Origin: Phycisphaerae bacterium
Lineage (GTDB): Bacteria; Planctomycetota; Phycisphaerae; Sedimentisphaerales; SG8-4
Reading direction: 5' to 3'
Length of the DNA: 5,267 nucleotides
Assembly (NCBI GenBank): GCA_030613765.1
Contig: JAUWLI010000229.1
Span: forward strand, 1-5,267
The position numbers and the translations under genes were made by a program. Positions 5,218-5,267 of this stretch are shown in pieces. Numbering within the stretch: the first letter of the stretch is position 1; the number at the start of each line of letters is the position of its first letter. Under the pieces are notes generated by a model. The model ran no database searches, had not been told where the DNA came from, and saw only the letters and a list, made by a program, of their open reading frames with translations.

Positions 5218-5267
5218 TGCACAATCTTGCTGAAAAATGACAGCGGATTGCGATTTGTGTTTATTAT

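Larger units (their letters stand above)
4726..5267. other. Right non-coding flank
   Basis: No convincing gene was found between the HNH gene and the window end. The stretch holds an A/T-rich dispersed-type repeat (4745-4825), a 7-bp-stem hairpin (4830-4849), a 9-bp tandem duplication (4923-4940), a T-rich segment (4969-4991), a REP-like nested hairpin (5117-5160) and an outward promoter (5190-5217). AAGGAG at 4958-4963 looks like a ribosome site but no start codon follows at a usable distance. A short open frame from ATG 5237 (MTADCDLCLL) runs off the window; it is too short to call. Confidence 0.55.

Overview
The window is about 5.3 kb of bacterial DNA of moderate GC content. It carries two co-directional genes on the + strand, one convergent gene on the - strand, and repeat-rich non-coding DNA on both sides. 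A planctomycete-like (Phycisphaerae-type) or similar environmental bacterium seems the best guess. The reasons are a free-standing HNH-AP2 endonuclease and several degenerate intergenic repeat motifs that I remember from such genomes. This is a recollection, not a search result, and the confidence is moderate at best.

Layout. Positions 1-737 hold no convincing gene. They contain decayed short repeats, a REP-like hairpin, an 8-bp tandem repeat and a perfect 14-bp palindrome. A promoter-like region follows at 738-795 and has a perfect 12-bp palindrome exactly between its -35 and -10 elements. A REP-like fragment (811-868) lies just upstream of the first gene. Positions 878-2956 encode a RecQ-family helicase fused at its C-terminus to a ComF-type phosphoribosyltransferase-like (PRTase) domain. 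Five bases after its stop, 2962-3924 encodes a short, divergent DprA/Smf-family protein. A 222-base convergent gap with a strong hairpin comes next. Positions 4147-4665 on the - strand (probably extending to 4725) encode an HNH endonuclease with an AP2 DNA-binding domain. The right flank (4726-5267) is non-coding. It carries an A/T-rich dispersed-type repeat, a 9-bp tandem duplication, a REP-like nested hairpin and an outward promoter close to the window edge.

How the genes work together. The recQ-PRTase and dprA genes form a tight pair and almost certainly one transcript. Their domain content (superfamily 2 helicase, ComF-type PRTase and DprA) parallels the cytoplasmic ssDNA-handling proteins of natural transformation (ComFA, ComFC and DprA), but it is packed into two genes with a RecQ helicase in place of ComFA. 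RecQ/PRTase/DprA pairs occur in accessory regions of many bacteria and are suspected to process incoming or damaged DNA, possibly as anti-phage or anti-plasmid defence. The sequence cannot prove that role. The HNH-AP2 gene looks like a separate selfish element next to the pair, not a third subunit.
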